Below are positions 17,247-24,695 of a stretch of 40,849 nucleotides of DNA, one piece after another. Position numbers and translations under genes: made by a program. The DNA comes from Actinomycetospora sp. TBRC 11914 (GTDB lineage Bacteria > Actinomycetota > Actinomycetes > Mycobacteriales > Pseudonocardiaceae). Each line of letters opens with the position of its first letter. Within the stretch, counting starts at the first letter, position 1. The stretch is from assembly GCF_012933465.1 (NCBI RefSeq), contig NZ_JABBND010000034.1, positions 1 through 40,849 on the forward strand. Direction: 5' to 3'. The notes under the pieces are model-generated. The model searched no databases, was not told where the DNA came from, and was given only the letters and a program-made list of their open reading frames with translations.

Positions 17247-18137
17247 ATGACATACGCCCGCCGCCCCGCTCCCCGAACCGAGCCCGACGCCGAGCCACCG
17301 AGCTGGTCGGCGGTCCGCGACGAACTGCGCGACGTGGTCGCACGCCTTCCCGCACTGCTGGCCGCCGTCCCGGACCCCCACGCGCCGGCGGTCGGCGTCT
17401 GGGACATCGCCGACACCGCCGTGCACCTCTCCCAGACCTGGGCCGCCGTCACTCCGCTCGCGCGGGGGGACCTCGCCGGAGCACTCCGCGCGGTGCCCGC
17501 CACCGACGGCCTGGGCACGCCGTCGGGTGCGGTCTTCCCCGACATGGCCGCCCTGAGCCGATGGACCGAACGCGCGGTGGCCGCCGAGCCCGACCGCGAC
17601 CTGGCCCACGTGAGCGAGGAGATCACGCGGCACGCCCGGGCGTTCACCGACCACCGCCACGCCGACGACGGTCCCCGGCCCTGGGCGATCGACGGCATCC
17701 GGGGCCGCCCCGCGTTCTTCGGCGGTCACATCCTCGGCGAGACCCTCGTGCACGGCGACGACATCGCCCGAGCTGCCGGAGGACTACCGTGGTCGATACC
17801 GCCCCGAGCGGCCGCGCTGGTGCTGCGGTGCTTCATGCTGAACGTGGTCAGCCAGGCCGTCACCGCCCACCCGCAGACCGGGCGGTCGTTCAGCATCGAT
17901 CTGCAGCTGGCCGGTGAGGACCGCTTCCACCTCGTCAAGGACGACGACGGGATGAGGATCGACCCGCCGTCGCGCCGGCGGGTCGACGTCCACCTGCGCG
18001 CCGACCCCGCCGGGCTGCTCGCCCTGATCTGGAACCGCCGCACCGTCGGGTCCCTGCTCGCTCGGGGACAGCTCCTCGTCTGGGGCCGCCGCCCGTGGAA
18101 GGTCCGCGATCTGCTGGCCATCGCCCCCGACGTCTGA
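17247..18137 (+). CDS. Mycothiol-dependent maleylpyruvate isomerase-like protein
   Basis: 296 residues from the ATG at 17247 (GGGAGTCCCGGC upstream). The N-terminal half is a DinB-like four-helix domain with the metal-ligand histidine motif GVWDIADTAVHLSQ (H60) and the later GGHILGETLVHGDDIARAAG. The C-terminal ~95 residues form an SCP2-like domain (DLQLAGEDRFHLV ... LRADPAGLLALIW). This layout is that of the MDMPI family, whose members use mycothiol or act as metal-dependent transferases. The true substrate is unknown. It is the last chromosomal gene before the integrated element. Confidence 0.78.
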   Translation: MTYARRPAPRTEPDAEPPSWSAVRDELRDVVARLPALLAAVPDPHAPAVGVWDIADTAVHLSQTWAAVTPLARGDLAGALRAVPATDGLGTPSGAVFPDMAALSRWTERAVAAEPDRDLAHVSEEITRHARAFTDHRHADDGPRPWAIDGIRGRPAFFGGHILGETLVHGDDIARAAGGLPWSIPPRAAALVLRCFMLNVVSQAVTAHPQTGRSFSIDLQLAGEDRFHLVKDDDGMRIDPPSRRRVDVHLRADPAGLLALIWNRRTVGSLLARGQLLVWGRRPWKVRDLLAIAPDV

Positions 18138-18153
18138 CACACCCGGGTGGACA

Positions 18154-18170
18154 CGCCGTCGTCGACGGCG
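18154..18170 (+). terminator. Hairpin after the isomerase-like gene
   Basis: A 7-bp perfect stem CGCCGTC/GACGGCG around a GTC loop, 16 bp after the stop at 18137. A second short palindrome CACCCGGGTG precedes it at 18140-18149. There is no T-run. Confidence 0.5.
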
Positions 18171-18205
18171 GGCAACGGGGCAACGACCGTGGATCAACGA
18201 TCACG

Positions 18206-18240
18206 AAAAAGAGGGGCCGCAACGACACTGCGACCCCTCT
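18206..18240 (-). terminator. Original tRNA-Arg terminator, now separated from its gene
   Basis: Read on the minus strand, an 11-bp stem (18240-18230 with 18220-18210, one G-T pair) is followed directly by five T residues, a textbook intrinsic terminator. It lies just downstream of the tRNA-Arg 3' fragment at 18254-18302, as it would have before the element inserted. Insertion has parked it 12 kb from the intact tRNA. Confidence 0.85.
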
Positions 18241-18253
18241 GACCTGCGTGGTG

Positions 18254-18302
18254 GTGTGCGCGCCCGAAGGGATTCGAACCCCTAACCTTCTGATCCGTAG
18301 TC
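18254..18302 (-). repeat. attL, 3' fragment of tRNA-Arg
   Basis: 49 bases identical to 30405-30453. They contain the tRNA T-arm, variable loop and 3' half of the anticodon arm; identity stops one base beyond the anticodon loop (C at 18303 against A at 30454). Weaker similarity continues leftwards to about 18210, covering the terminator. It is not a working tRNA because the D-arm and 5' acceptor strand are missing. Confidence 0.92.
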
Positions 18303-18487
18303 CCAACGGGCTCGTTCGAAGCGGTCCGGGACCGTCCTCTCGGCGCGGTCTATGGCCGATCCGGGCGACGACGATGCAGCTGCTGCAGCCCTCGTCGCTA
18401 CAGCGTTCAGCTACACGCTTCGACTCAGAGACCGGTCGGCTCCGTCATCGGAGAGCGGCCGATTCGAGTGACGGCGGTCTTGGCCGA

Positions 18488-19114
18488 TCAGTCCTTCCCG
18501 CCGCGGAGAACCGGCTCGACCTCTACCCGTGGCGGGAGCTTGTAGGTGTGGAGGCGTGCCGGAGCCTCAGCCCTCGGCCCTGCGAGCGGGACGAGGAACC
18601 CCTCGATGTCTCGAACCCAGCCCTGGCCCGTGGCGTCAGCGAAGACGAGGTCCACCTGGATCGTGTCCTCGTCCTTCCGGTAGTCCTGCAGAAGACCGTC
18701 AAGCCACTCGTTGACCTCTGCGCGGCTGTGCTCCCCATCGCGGGGGTGAATTCGACTCATACGCCGACTCCCCCGGTATTCATCGTTCATCCATACGTGG
18801 ATATCAATCCGATAAACTGGGACCTCCGATGCGTTGCGATACTTAAGTTCCCACGGCCCATGGTGCGACTTGTCGAGCCAATGAGCGACCTTCGATGCCT
18901 GCGCCTCGCGCTGGCTAGTCCGCTCTTCTTTCCGCCTCCGACTCTCGATCCACAGGAGAGCAGTGGTACCTGCGAAGGCGAAGCTTGTAGCGATCGCCTC
19001 AATCCAGCCGGGAACGTTTCCCCAGTCAGCCACAGCGCGGCTCCCCCCGAAGTCGTCAACCTGGTCGCGTACATAGTCCAACGGTCGATCGTGCTCACGG
19101 TCACCCAGTTCCAC
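18488..19114 (-). CDS. Single-pass membrane protein of unknown function (element cargo)
   Basis: About 208 residues if the GTG at 19114 is used; the start is uncertain because no clear ribosome site is visible and the frame stays open further upstream. After a short head (VELGDREHDRPLDYVRDQ), one membrane helix lies at about residues 38-55 (WIEAIATSFAFAGTTALLWI), followed by a basic stretch (ESRRRKEERTSQREAQ). A beta-rich cytosolic domain follows, with WELKYRNASEVPVYRIDIHV, a pattern I associate with Ig-like folds in actinobacterial membrane proteins. It sits directly inside attL and is less GC-rich than the chromosome, so it is probably cargo. Function unknown. Confidence 0.65.
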   Translation of the reverse strand: MELGDREHDRPLDYVRDQVDDFGGSRAVADWGNVPGWIEAIATSFAFAGTTALLWIESRRRKEERTSQREAQASKVAHWLDKSHHGPWELKYRNASEVPVYRIDIHVWMNDEYRGSRRMSRIHPRDGEHSRAEVNEWLDGLLQDYRKDEDTIQVDLVFADATGQGWVRDIEGFLVPLAGPRAEAPARLHTYKLPPRVEVEPVLRGGKD

Positions 19115-19572
19115 GGACGTGGCTTCGGGGTCTCTCCCTCGGCGGCGCGGGCTCTGCCCTGCCGGGTCGCCCGCGCGGGGGCAAGCGCCCCTCTCGTTGT
19201 GGACCGCCGGCCGTGCTGCATGGTGGCGCTTGCGGCCGTGTGGGCGGTCTGGCAGCCCTCGGGCGCGCCGTCGTGGGTGAGACCCCGTCCCGACCACCAC
19301 CTCTGCCCGGCACCGCTGCTGGTCGAGCTCGTCGGGTGCTCTCCTGAGGCCGGTGTCCGGGTCCAGGGCGGAGCGCCTGGCCGCCGGAGGCCCCACCGCC
19401 ACACTGCGCCCGTCCGCGTGGTCCTGGTCGTCGCTGTCGTCGTCGTGGTGTCCGGGCCCCGGGCCGGGCGCGCGCCCCGGGTCGAAGACAGGAGGGGAAG
19501 CGTGCCCGGCCCGAAGGGGCCGGGCACCTCCGGCGCGTCAGCGCCGGCCCTTGTCCTCGCTGGTGGTGCCTG
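19115..19572. other. Region upstream of rep: possible small ORF, possible replication origin
   Basis: About 460 bp with no gene I can firmly call. A plus-strand frame from the ATG at 19220 to the stop at 19576 (118 residues, with one hydrophobic run VVLVVAVVVVV) overlaps the rep GTG by four bases (GTGA), the sign of translational coupling. Its composition is otherwise unconvincing. Two perfect hairpins lie in the last 70 bp. Rolling-circle plasmids and pSAM2-type elements often carry their double-strand origin near rep, so this region is the first place to look for it. Confidence 0.4.
19502..19547. promoter_or_regulatory. Two adjacent hairpins just before rep
   Basis: Hairpin 1 is an 11-bp perfect stem GTGCCCGGCCC (19502-19512) with GGGCCGGGCAC (19517-19527), loop GAAG. 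Hairpin 2 is a 7-bp perfect stem CCGGCGC (19530-19536) with GCGCCGG (19541-19547), loop GTCA. They could be a double-strand origin, a terminator/attenuator for rep, or both. The sequence alone cannot decide. Confidence 0.5.
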
Positions 19573-20970
19573 GTGAGCGCGGGGTCTCTCGGTAAAGGGG
19601 CAACAACTCTTCGATCCGCCACCCGGGCCGGGAAGCGCCGTCGCCGCCAGCACGCCCAGCCTCGGTCGGCCGAGCAGGTGGCCGGGGCCCAGGAGCGTCG
19701 GGCGAACCGCTGGCAGCGCCGGGCCCAGCTCCGCCGCATCTCGCGGCTCAAGCGGGTCCGGTACTGCGGGCACACCATGAATGCCGAAGCCGGCGTCACG
19801 CTCGGGGTGATCGAGAATCGCGACGGCACCCGCTCCGCGGCCTACGGCGGGCTAAAGACGTGCGGGTCGGTGTGGTGCTGCCCGGTCTGCGCCGCGAAGA
19901 TCGCCACCCGCCGGGCCGATGACCTCGCCACGGTGATGCGCGCTGTCGACGAGCTGGGTGGCTCGGCGTTCCTGCTGACGCTGACGATGCGCCACGACCG
20001 CGGCGACCGCCTCGGACTGACTTCCGAGCAGCGGGCCCGCCGGAATCGGCTGGAGGAGCGGCTGGCTGATGTCCAGGTGGCCGAGGCCAACGGGTGGGAC
20101 GTCGACGACCGCCAGGCCGAGGCCGACGCCATCGAACTCGACTCGATCAAGGCGCAGGAGGGCTGCTGGGACGTCCTCTCGTATGCCTGGCAGCGCGTCA
20201 CCTCGGGGTCTTCCTGGCTGGAAGACTCGAAGCGCTTCGGCGGGCTGCTCGGGTGGGCCCGCGCGGTGGAGGTCACCGACGGCGACAACGGTTGGCGCGT
20301 CCACCTCCACGTACTGCTGTGCTTCCGTGAACAGGTCTCCGCCGACCTCGCCCGCGCCGCGTTAGGACTACGTCTCTTTGGGCGCTGGTCCCGCGCGCTA
20401 CAGCAGAAGGGGTTCTCGGCGTCGGAGGAGCACGGGTGGGACCTGCGTCGCGCCCACCTCGGCGACGGGGACCTGGCGGACTACTTCACGAAGATGGCCC
20501 ACGAGGTCACCGGCGGGCACCGCAAGGAAGGCCGCGCCAGACGCGGCCGCACCCCGATGCAGCTGCTCGTCCACGCGGTCGAGACGTACGAAGAGTCTGC
20601 ACTCGCGCGCTGGTGGGAATGGGAGGCAGCCTCAGACGGCCGTCGACAGTTGACATGGTCCACCGGTCAGCGCGACCTGCGGACGCTCGCGGGCCTGGGC
20701 CGAGAGGACACAGACGAGGAGATCGTCGACGACGATCAAGATCCTGATCAGCGAATCGCCCTCACGCTGGACACTTGGCTCTGGATCACGAGGAACTGCC
20801 TCGAGACCGAGCTTCTCCTCATCGCTGAAAGGTGTGGCCTCATCGCTGCGCGCGCCTGGCTGACCTGTTGCGGTCAATCAGGCTTCACCGGACGCGACGC
20901 GAAGATCACCACCCTGAAGTTCAGCGGGCCCGAGCCCGAGTTGGCCTCACGGACACGCCTCGTCACATGA
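19573..20970 (+). CDS. Rolling-circle replication initiator (HUH endonuclease)
   Basis: 465 residues from the GTG at 19573. An Arg-rich head is followed by a cysteine cluster CGSVWCCPVCAAKIATRR at 97-114, typical of Rep proteins of pIJ101/pSAM2-type replicons. HUH motif 1 FLLTLT is at 133-138, the metal-binding motif 2 VHLHVLL has H244 and H246, and the nicking tyrosine lies in DYFTKMAHEVT (Y304). The enzyme should nick one strand at the origin and stay bound to the 5' end, allowing the excised element to replicate before transfer. A long helical, acidic insertion (residues ~150-220) separates motifs 1 and 2. The last ~140 residues are not recognised. Unlike pSAM2, rep is not in the operon with xis and int. 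Confidence 0.85.
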   Translation: MSAGSLGKGATTLRSATRAGKRRRRQHAQPRSAEQVAGAQERRANRWQRRAQLRRISRLKRVRYCGHTMNAEAGVTLGVIENRDGTRSAAYGGLKTCGSVWCCPVCAAKIATRRADDLATVMRAVDELGGSAFLLTLTMRHDRGDRLGLTSEQRARRNRLEERLADVQVAEANGWDVDDRQAEADAIELDSIKAQEGCWDVLSYAWQRVTSGSSWLEDSKRFGGLLGWARAVEVTDGDNGWRVHLHVLLCFREQVSADLARAALGLRLFGRWSRALQQKGFSASEEHGWDLRRAHLGDGDLADYFTKMAHEVTGGHRKEGRARRGRTPMQLLVHAVETYEESALARWWEWEAASDGRRQLTWSTGQRDLRTLAGLGREDTDEEIVDDDQDPDQRIALTLDTWLWITRNCLETELLLIAERCGLIAARAWLTCCGQSGFTGRDAKITTLKFSGPEPELASRTRLVT

Positions 20971-21003
20971 CAAGAGCGCGGTCCCCGGTAAGAAGCGAAG
21001 ACG

Positions 21004-21045
21004 CCGGCTGCCGGCGACCTCGAACTGGAGGTCCCCGGCAGCCGG
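21004..21045. terminator. Bidirectional hairpin between rep and the ParB-like gene
   Basis: An 11-bp perfect outer stem (21004-21014 with 21035-21045, CCGGCTGCCGG) continues inward through GACCT/AGGTC after one mismatch. It sits between the convergent ends of rep (20970) and the minus-strand gene ending at 21058. Confidence 0.8.
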
Positions 21046-21057
21046 ACTCGCCCTTGC

Positions 21058-21867
21058 TTACGCCGGGATCAGGTTCTTCTTCTTGCCCTTGTTCCACACC
21101 GTCACGAGCTGCGAGTAGCAGGTCTGCACCCGCGAACCCGTGCCCGTGTTGTGGAGACCTCCACCCGAGGCCAGCGAGTGGACCGACGCGACCCACTTCT
21201 GGGCGGGCCCGGTTTTCTGGATCTTCGCGGCGAGCTCGCTGTCCTTCACGATCTCCCCGTGGCGGCCCAAGAACATGCCGATCCCGCCGAGCAGCATCCC
21301 GTCCCACGTCGACCCGTTGCGACCCCAGGCCGCCTCCGCGACGCCCAAGGTGCGGTCGAGGATGTCGGGACCGTAGTTCTCCGTGATCCGGAGGACACCG
21401 GCGACCGCCCCGACGCTGTTGGTCGAGGTGGACCCCATCTCGAGGCCGTGCTTCTTCAGCGTGGCCTCGGTGTCGACGAACAGGTCGATCCCGCCGGTGA
21501 GCCCGACCTTGTACTCGTCGAGCGGGTTCGGCTTGTTCGACTCGCGGTTCTTGATCAGGAAGAGGACAGCCTCCTCCTTCTGGCTCAGCCCGTGGTGGAC
21601 CTCGGCCGTGATCCGCGGCGTGTTCGTCAGCTCGCAGACGCGCTTGCGGTGCATCCCGTCCACCACGTAGAGGGAACCGTCGGCACGCTGAGAGACGACG
21701 ATCGACCCCATCGCCTCCCGCACGAGGTTGTTGGCGATGCCCTGGGCCCGCCGCTCGTTGAGGGTCCGCTGGGCCTGCGGGTCGATCTTGAGGTCGGCGA
21801 CGGCGACACTGACGCCGTACTCGACCTTGTGCTCGGGCAGCTCGTAGGCATACCTCGACTTGGGCAT
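21058..21867 (-). CDS. ParB-like nuclease-domain protein (DUF6551-type)
   Basis: 269 residues from the ATG at 21867; a TTG ten codons earlier is possible but less likely. Residues ~20-75 form a ParB-N-like domain: VADLKIDPQAQRTLNERRAQ (entry strand/helix), SIVVSQRADGSLYVVDGMHR with the conserved GxHR box, then the KRV helix. The rest is helical (FLIKNRESNKPN, EAAWGRNGSTWDGMLL). This layout matches DUF6551/ParB-like proteins often seen in actinobacteriophages. There is no ParA partner and no parS-like site, so plasmid partition is unlikely. A DNA-binding or CTP-switch role in the element is the guess. GC content is intermediate between element core and cargo. Confidence 0.75.
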   Translation of the reverse strand: MPKSRYAYELPEHKVEYGVSVAVADLKIDPQAQRTLNERRAQGIANNLVREAMGSIVVSQRADGSLYVVDGMHRKRVCELTNTPRITAEVHHGLSQKEEAVLFLIKNRESNKPNPLDEYKVGLTGGIDLFVDTEATLKKHGLEMGSTSTNSVGAVAGVLRITENYGPDILDRTLGVAEAAWGRNGSTWDGMLLGGIGMFLGRHGEIVKDSELAAKIQKTGPAQKWVASVHSLASGGGLHNTGTGSRVQTCYSQLVTVWNKGKKKNLIPA

Positions 21868-21960
21868 ACTTCTGCGCTCTTCTCTACGCCGTTTCAAAGG
21901 GAGTTGGCGGATGCCTAAGGGATCTAGAACGGCGCAAGATCAGATAAGCACGGAGTTGCC

Positions 21961-21987
21961 CGTTGCGCAACGAGAACTTTGCGCAAC
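21961..21987. promoter_or_regulatory. Twin TTGCGCAAC sites upstream of the ParB-like gene
   Basis: CGTTGCGCAACG is a perfect 12-bp palindrome at 21961-21972, and its core TTGCGCAAC recurs at 21979-21987, sixteen bases away (about one and a half helical turns). They lie ~95-120 bp upstream of the ParB-like start in a gap of ~210 bp. This is a likely operator for a dimeric regulator, perhaps autoregulation by the ParB-like protein. Confidence 0.5.
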
Positions 21988-22077
21988 CGAACGCTCACTC
22001 CAAGTAGCCGTGAGGAGTGGGAGGTGGATCAAGGTCCGCCCAGGCGTGCGTTCGACCTTGCCCTCAACGGGGCCCAG

Positions 22078-22572
22078 CTAGGCAAGCTCCAGCTTTAGCT
22101 GATCGGTGCGCGAGTCCTCCAACTTGTGCAGCTCGGTCCGATCCCACGCGTCAACTACCAAGTCGTGCGCCTGTGAGCGGGAGACGTACCGATAGCTCTG
22201 AGGCGGATTGATACCAATTCGCTCACGCAAACTTGCCAGTGGTGGTGGTGAACGAAATCTCACTACATTCCTCAACGCCAAGGCTCCTCCTTTCGTGGAA
22301 CCTGCAAAATACGAATCGTATTCATCGCGCGTCAGACCGGCACGTGCAGAGAACAAGTGCCATAGCTGATTCGGATTGCCAACGGTGGTCAACTCGAGCG
22401 TTGCCGCTCCGACGACACGCATAGTCGGACTGCTCGCGTATAGAAGAACGACGCTGCCGGCGTCCGCGAGTGGCGGCTGCCTACGTAGTTCGACCGTCTT
22501 CTCGCCGTTAAGTATAGAAGAGGCGTACCTTGGTCGAAGCGACAACAGCAGCACCCGGCATTCGTCACTCAT
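22078..22572 (-). CDS. ASCH/PUA-like domain protein
   Basis: 164 residues from the ATG at 22572. The first 31 residues (VLLLSLRPRYASSILNGEKT...VELRR) carry the ASCH family signature GxKxxExR as G23, K25, E28 and R30. Beta strands follow (SVVLLYASSPTMRVVGAATL), as in PUA-like barrels. ASCH domains bind RNA or modified nucleosides; one E. coli member (YqfB) hydrolyses N4-acetylcytidine, but I recall Thr rather than Glu at the E28 position there, so the activity cannot be assumed. The gene overlaps the preceding GNAT-PIN gene by four bases (ATGA), so both proteins are made from one message in coupled amounts. Low GC for this genome. Confidence 0.85.
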   Translation of the reverse strand: MSDECRVLLLSLRPRYASSILNGEKTVELRRQPPLADAGSVVLLYASSPTMRVVGAATLELTTVGNPNQLWHLFSARAGLTRDEYDSYFAGSTKGGALALRNVVRFRSPPPLASLRERIGINPPQSYRYVSRSQAHDLVVDAWDRTELHKLEDSRTDQLKLELA

Positions 22573-24635
22573 GCGAGCCGCCTCCCTTTCCGATAGATAG
22601 CCTCGAAGATCTCTTCACTTATCCTGGTGGGCGACTGTAGCGTAGGGGTCCGACAGTCGCCGTAAATCTGACGAAGCTGCTTGTACGTGACCGGCTTTTC
22701 GAATATCTCCGTTCCGGTGAATCTAATTGCAGACGCCAGCCCGTCACGTGCAGCGAGTTCAATGTTCCCAACTGACCAGACGCCCAGGTGTTTGAAGCGA
22801 TCGTACAAGCTTTGCGGCGTGTCCTCCGTGACAGACCTAAGGTGAGAGCACGCCACGACTGAACTGATCGCGTCCCTACCCTCGCCACTTACGTACCAAA
22901 GTAATCGACCCGGACCTGCAGCAATCGGCTGGGGACGAGGGCTCCTGTAGTACACGTGCTCGCGGCTTAACCCGAGCACGGCGTCCCGCTCGAAAAGAGG
23001 CGCCGGCACTCCAAAGAGGTTTGTAGACCACTGGGGTCTAATGGGTATGATGAATGTCGGAATCGACGCCCCCGTAATCTTGAGAGGCCACCAGCGTAGC
23101 TCAAGATCATACGCGAGTCCGATAGAGCACGGTCGATCACCCGGTAGCGACTCGAAGAATTGGCGCGGCAAGTTCGCGAAGGCCCATGATCGTACTCTAC
23201 TAAAGCTTCCGACGAAGTCCGCGACTGGACATTCCAGCGAGCCGTCAGGAGCCCGGACGTATCCGTCCTGCAGAGCCGCCGTAACGGCCGCGGCTGAGGA
23301 GCTCGTGTCCCGCAATCTAACTAAGGTGGCGCCCACCTCGCAAGCCTGCATCCGCACGAGCGAGAGGGCTTGGAAAGCCAGTGTTTCGGCTAGTCTACTT
23401 GCCGCAACGCGCAAAAACTCTACTTCGTACACTCCCTCTTTGTAACCTGAAACCAAAAGAACTGCGGGCGACCGCCCGTCCTCACCGAGAATGATGCGGC
23501 GCCGCCACCGATCAGATGACGCTGTCGCATATCTCCACCTCGTCAAGAAGTCCGACTTCCGCTCGCCGGCCTGCTTATTGAGGAAGGCACCACAGACAAG
23601 ATCTTCCTCCCCAGCGGCGACCTCACGCTCGGTATAGCTTGTCCTGTGCAGCTCGGCAGGACTATAAACAACGGCATTCGCGAGTTCGTCCAAGTGAACG
23701 AGCAGCTCCGAGGGACGCAGTAAGCGGAAGTTGTGTAGTTCAAGTGCAGGCTTCCGCAGAAATCCGAGCGCACCGGTGTCTCGAGTCACGAGAATATGAG
23801 CACCGGATGCGATAGCGGCCGCGACGTGCATCGTGTCGCTCTCAAGGCTCTTGTCTGCCTCGTATGCCTCGGTGGGCACTTGAGCCTTCAGTCCAAGGAA
23901 TGTTTGCTGGACAAGGTCCGCGGAGGCCGTGAGCGACCGATAGTTCGAGAGGGCCAGCGATTGTTTTGCTCTCATCTCGGCGCTCGGCGACCGATTTAGC
24001 TCATTTGCCACTTGGTTGGTCGTGGCTAAGTCGAGGTGATCGGGCACCCAATCTGCGAGCAAGGACGACGACTCCTCGAAACCCGAGCGAGATCTGTCCA
24101 GTAGATCAAGGAAGACGTTCGTATCCAGCGCCGCAACTACGTGAGGAGCGTCCGCCACGTAGTCAGTGAATAGGTCAGAGTGTCCATGATCTCTCCACCA
24201 AATGGTCAACGGACGCCTGTCGACACCGCGTCCAGGGACTTCTCGGACGGCCCCAAAATTTAGGCGCGGCCACATCTCGTTAGCGGCGTAGTCCCGTCGA
24301 CAGCGCAAGGATAAGCCAAGACACTCTCGATAGCGTGCACTGAGGTCCTCTACCAGTAGGCGCGCAACACCTTGGCCTCTGGCGCTCGGCTTGACACATA
24401 ACTGGGCTATCCTTACTCGACGGTGACGAGTAACGTCGAATAGCACGTATCCCCGAAGGAGTCCATCGGAGTCGAGGGCGAGTATAAGGTGTCCCTGAAG
24501 AGCTCGTTCATAGAACGCTTCATCAGGCATGAAGCCTAACGTCGCCTTGTTTTTCCGCGCTAGCGAGATGACTTCAGACATGAGAGTACCGTCGTCGACT
24601 CCCACCTCAGCAGGTCGCACGGTCGAGCTCGGCAT
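22569..24635 (-). CDS. GNAT acetyltransferase - PIN nuclease - PUA-like fusion protein
   Basis: 688 residues from the ATG at 24635 (GGGGGA upstream). Residues ~15-150 are a GNAT domain with the acetyl-CoA loop CVKPSARGQGVARLL (80-94). Residues ~165-310 are a PIN nuclease domain with the acidic set D171 (ALDTNVFLDL), E212 (NELNR), D267 (ESDTMHVAAA) and D286 (VTRDTG), all present, so RNase activity is plausible. Residues ~385-470 look like a second, degenerate GNAT-like fold. Residues ~480-688 look PUA/ASCH-like (REHVYYRSPRPQP, GRLLWYVSG, AIRFTGTEIFEKPVTYKQL). It is translationally coupled to the ASCH gene. Low GC and mixed codon use mark it as recent cargo. Likely roles are a defence or toxin-type RNase plus acetyltransferase. 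No partner immunity gene other than the ASCH protein is adjacent. Confidence 0.82.
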   Translation of the reverse strand: MPSSTVRPAEVGVDDGTLMSEVISLARKNKATLGFMPDEAFYERALQGHLILALDSDGLLRGYVLFDVTRHRRVRIAQLCVKPSARGQGVARLLVEDLSARYRECLGLSLRCRRDYAANEMWPRLNFGAVREVPGRGVDRRPLTIWWRDHGHSDLFTDYVADAPHVVAALDTNVFLDLLDRSRSGFEESSSLLADWVPDHLDLATTNQVANELNRSPSAEMRAKQSLALSNYRSLTASADLVQQTFLGLKAQVPTEAYEADKSLESDTMHVAAAIASGAHILVTRDTGALGFLRKPALELHNFRLLRPSELLVHLDELANAVVYSPAELHRTSYTEREVAAGEEDLVCGAFLNKQAGERKSDFLTRWRYATASSDRWRRRIILGEDGRSPAVLLVSGYKEGVYEVEFLRVAASRLAETLAFQALSLVRMQACEVGATLVRLRDTSSSAAAVTAALQDGYVRAPDGSLECPVADFVGSFSRVRSWAFANLPRQFFESLPGDRPCSIGLAYDLELRWWPLKITGASIPTFIIPIRPQWSTNLFGVPAPLFERDAVLGLSREHVYYRSPRPQPIAAGPGRLLWYVSGEGRDAISSVVACSHLRSVTEDTPQSLYDRFKHLGVWSVGNIELAARDGLASAIRFTGTEIFEKPVTYKQLRQIYGDCRTPTLQSPTRISEEIFEAIYRKGRRLA

Positions 24636-24695
24636 TCGTCGATCGTCCCCCTTTGGGCGCCAAAGATCAAGACATCGGCAGGGCCCGTAGACTGC

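Noticed and set aside
18254..18302. A second tRNA-Arg gene at the left att site
   Set aside because: The 5' acceptor strand and D-arm are missing; only the 3' part is present, so it is an att remnant.
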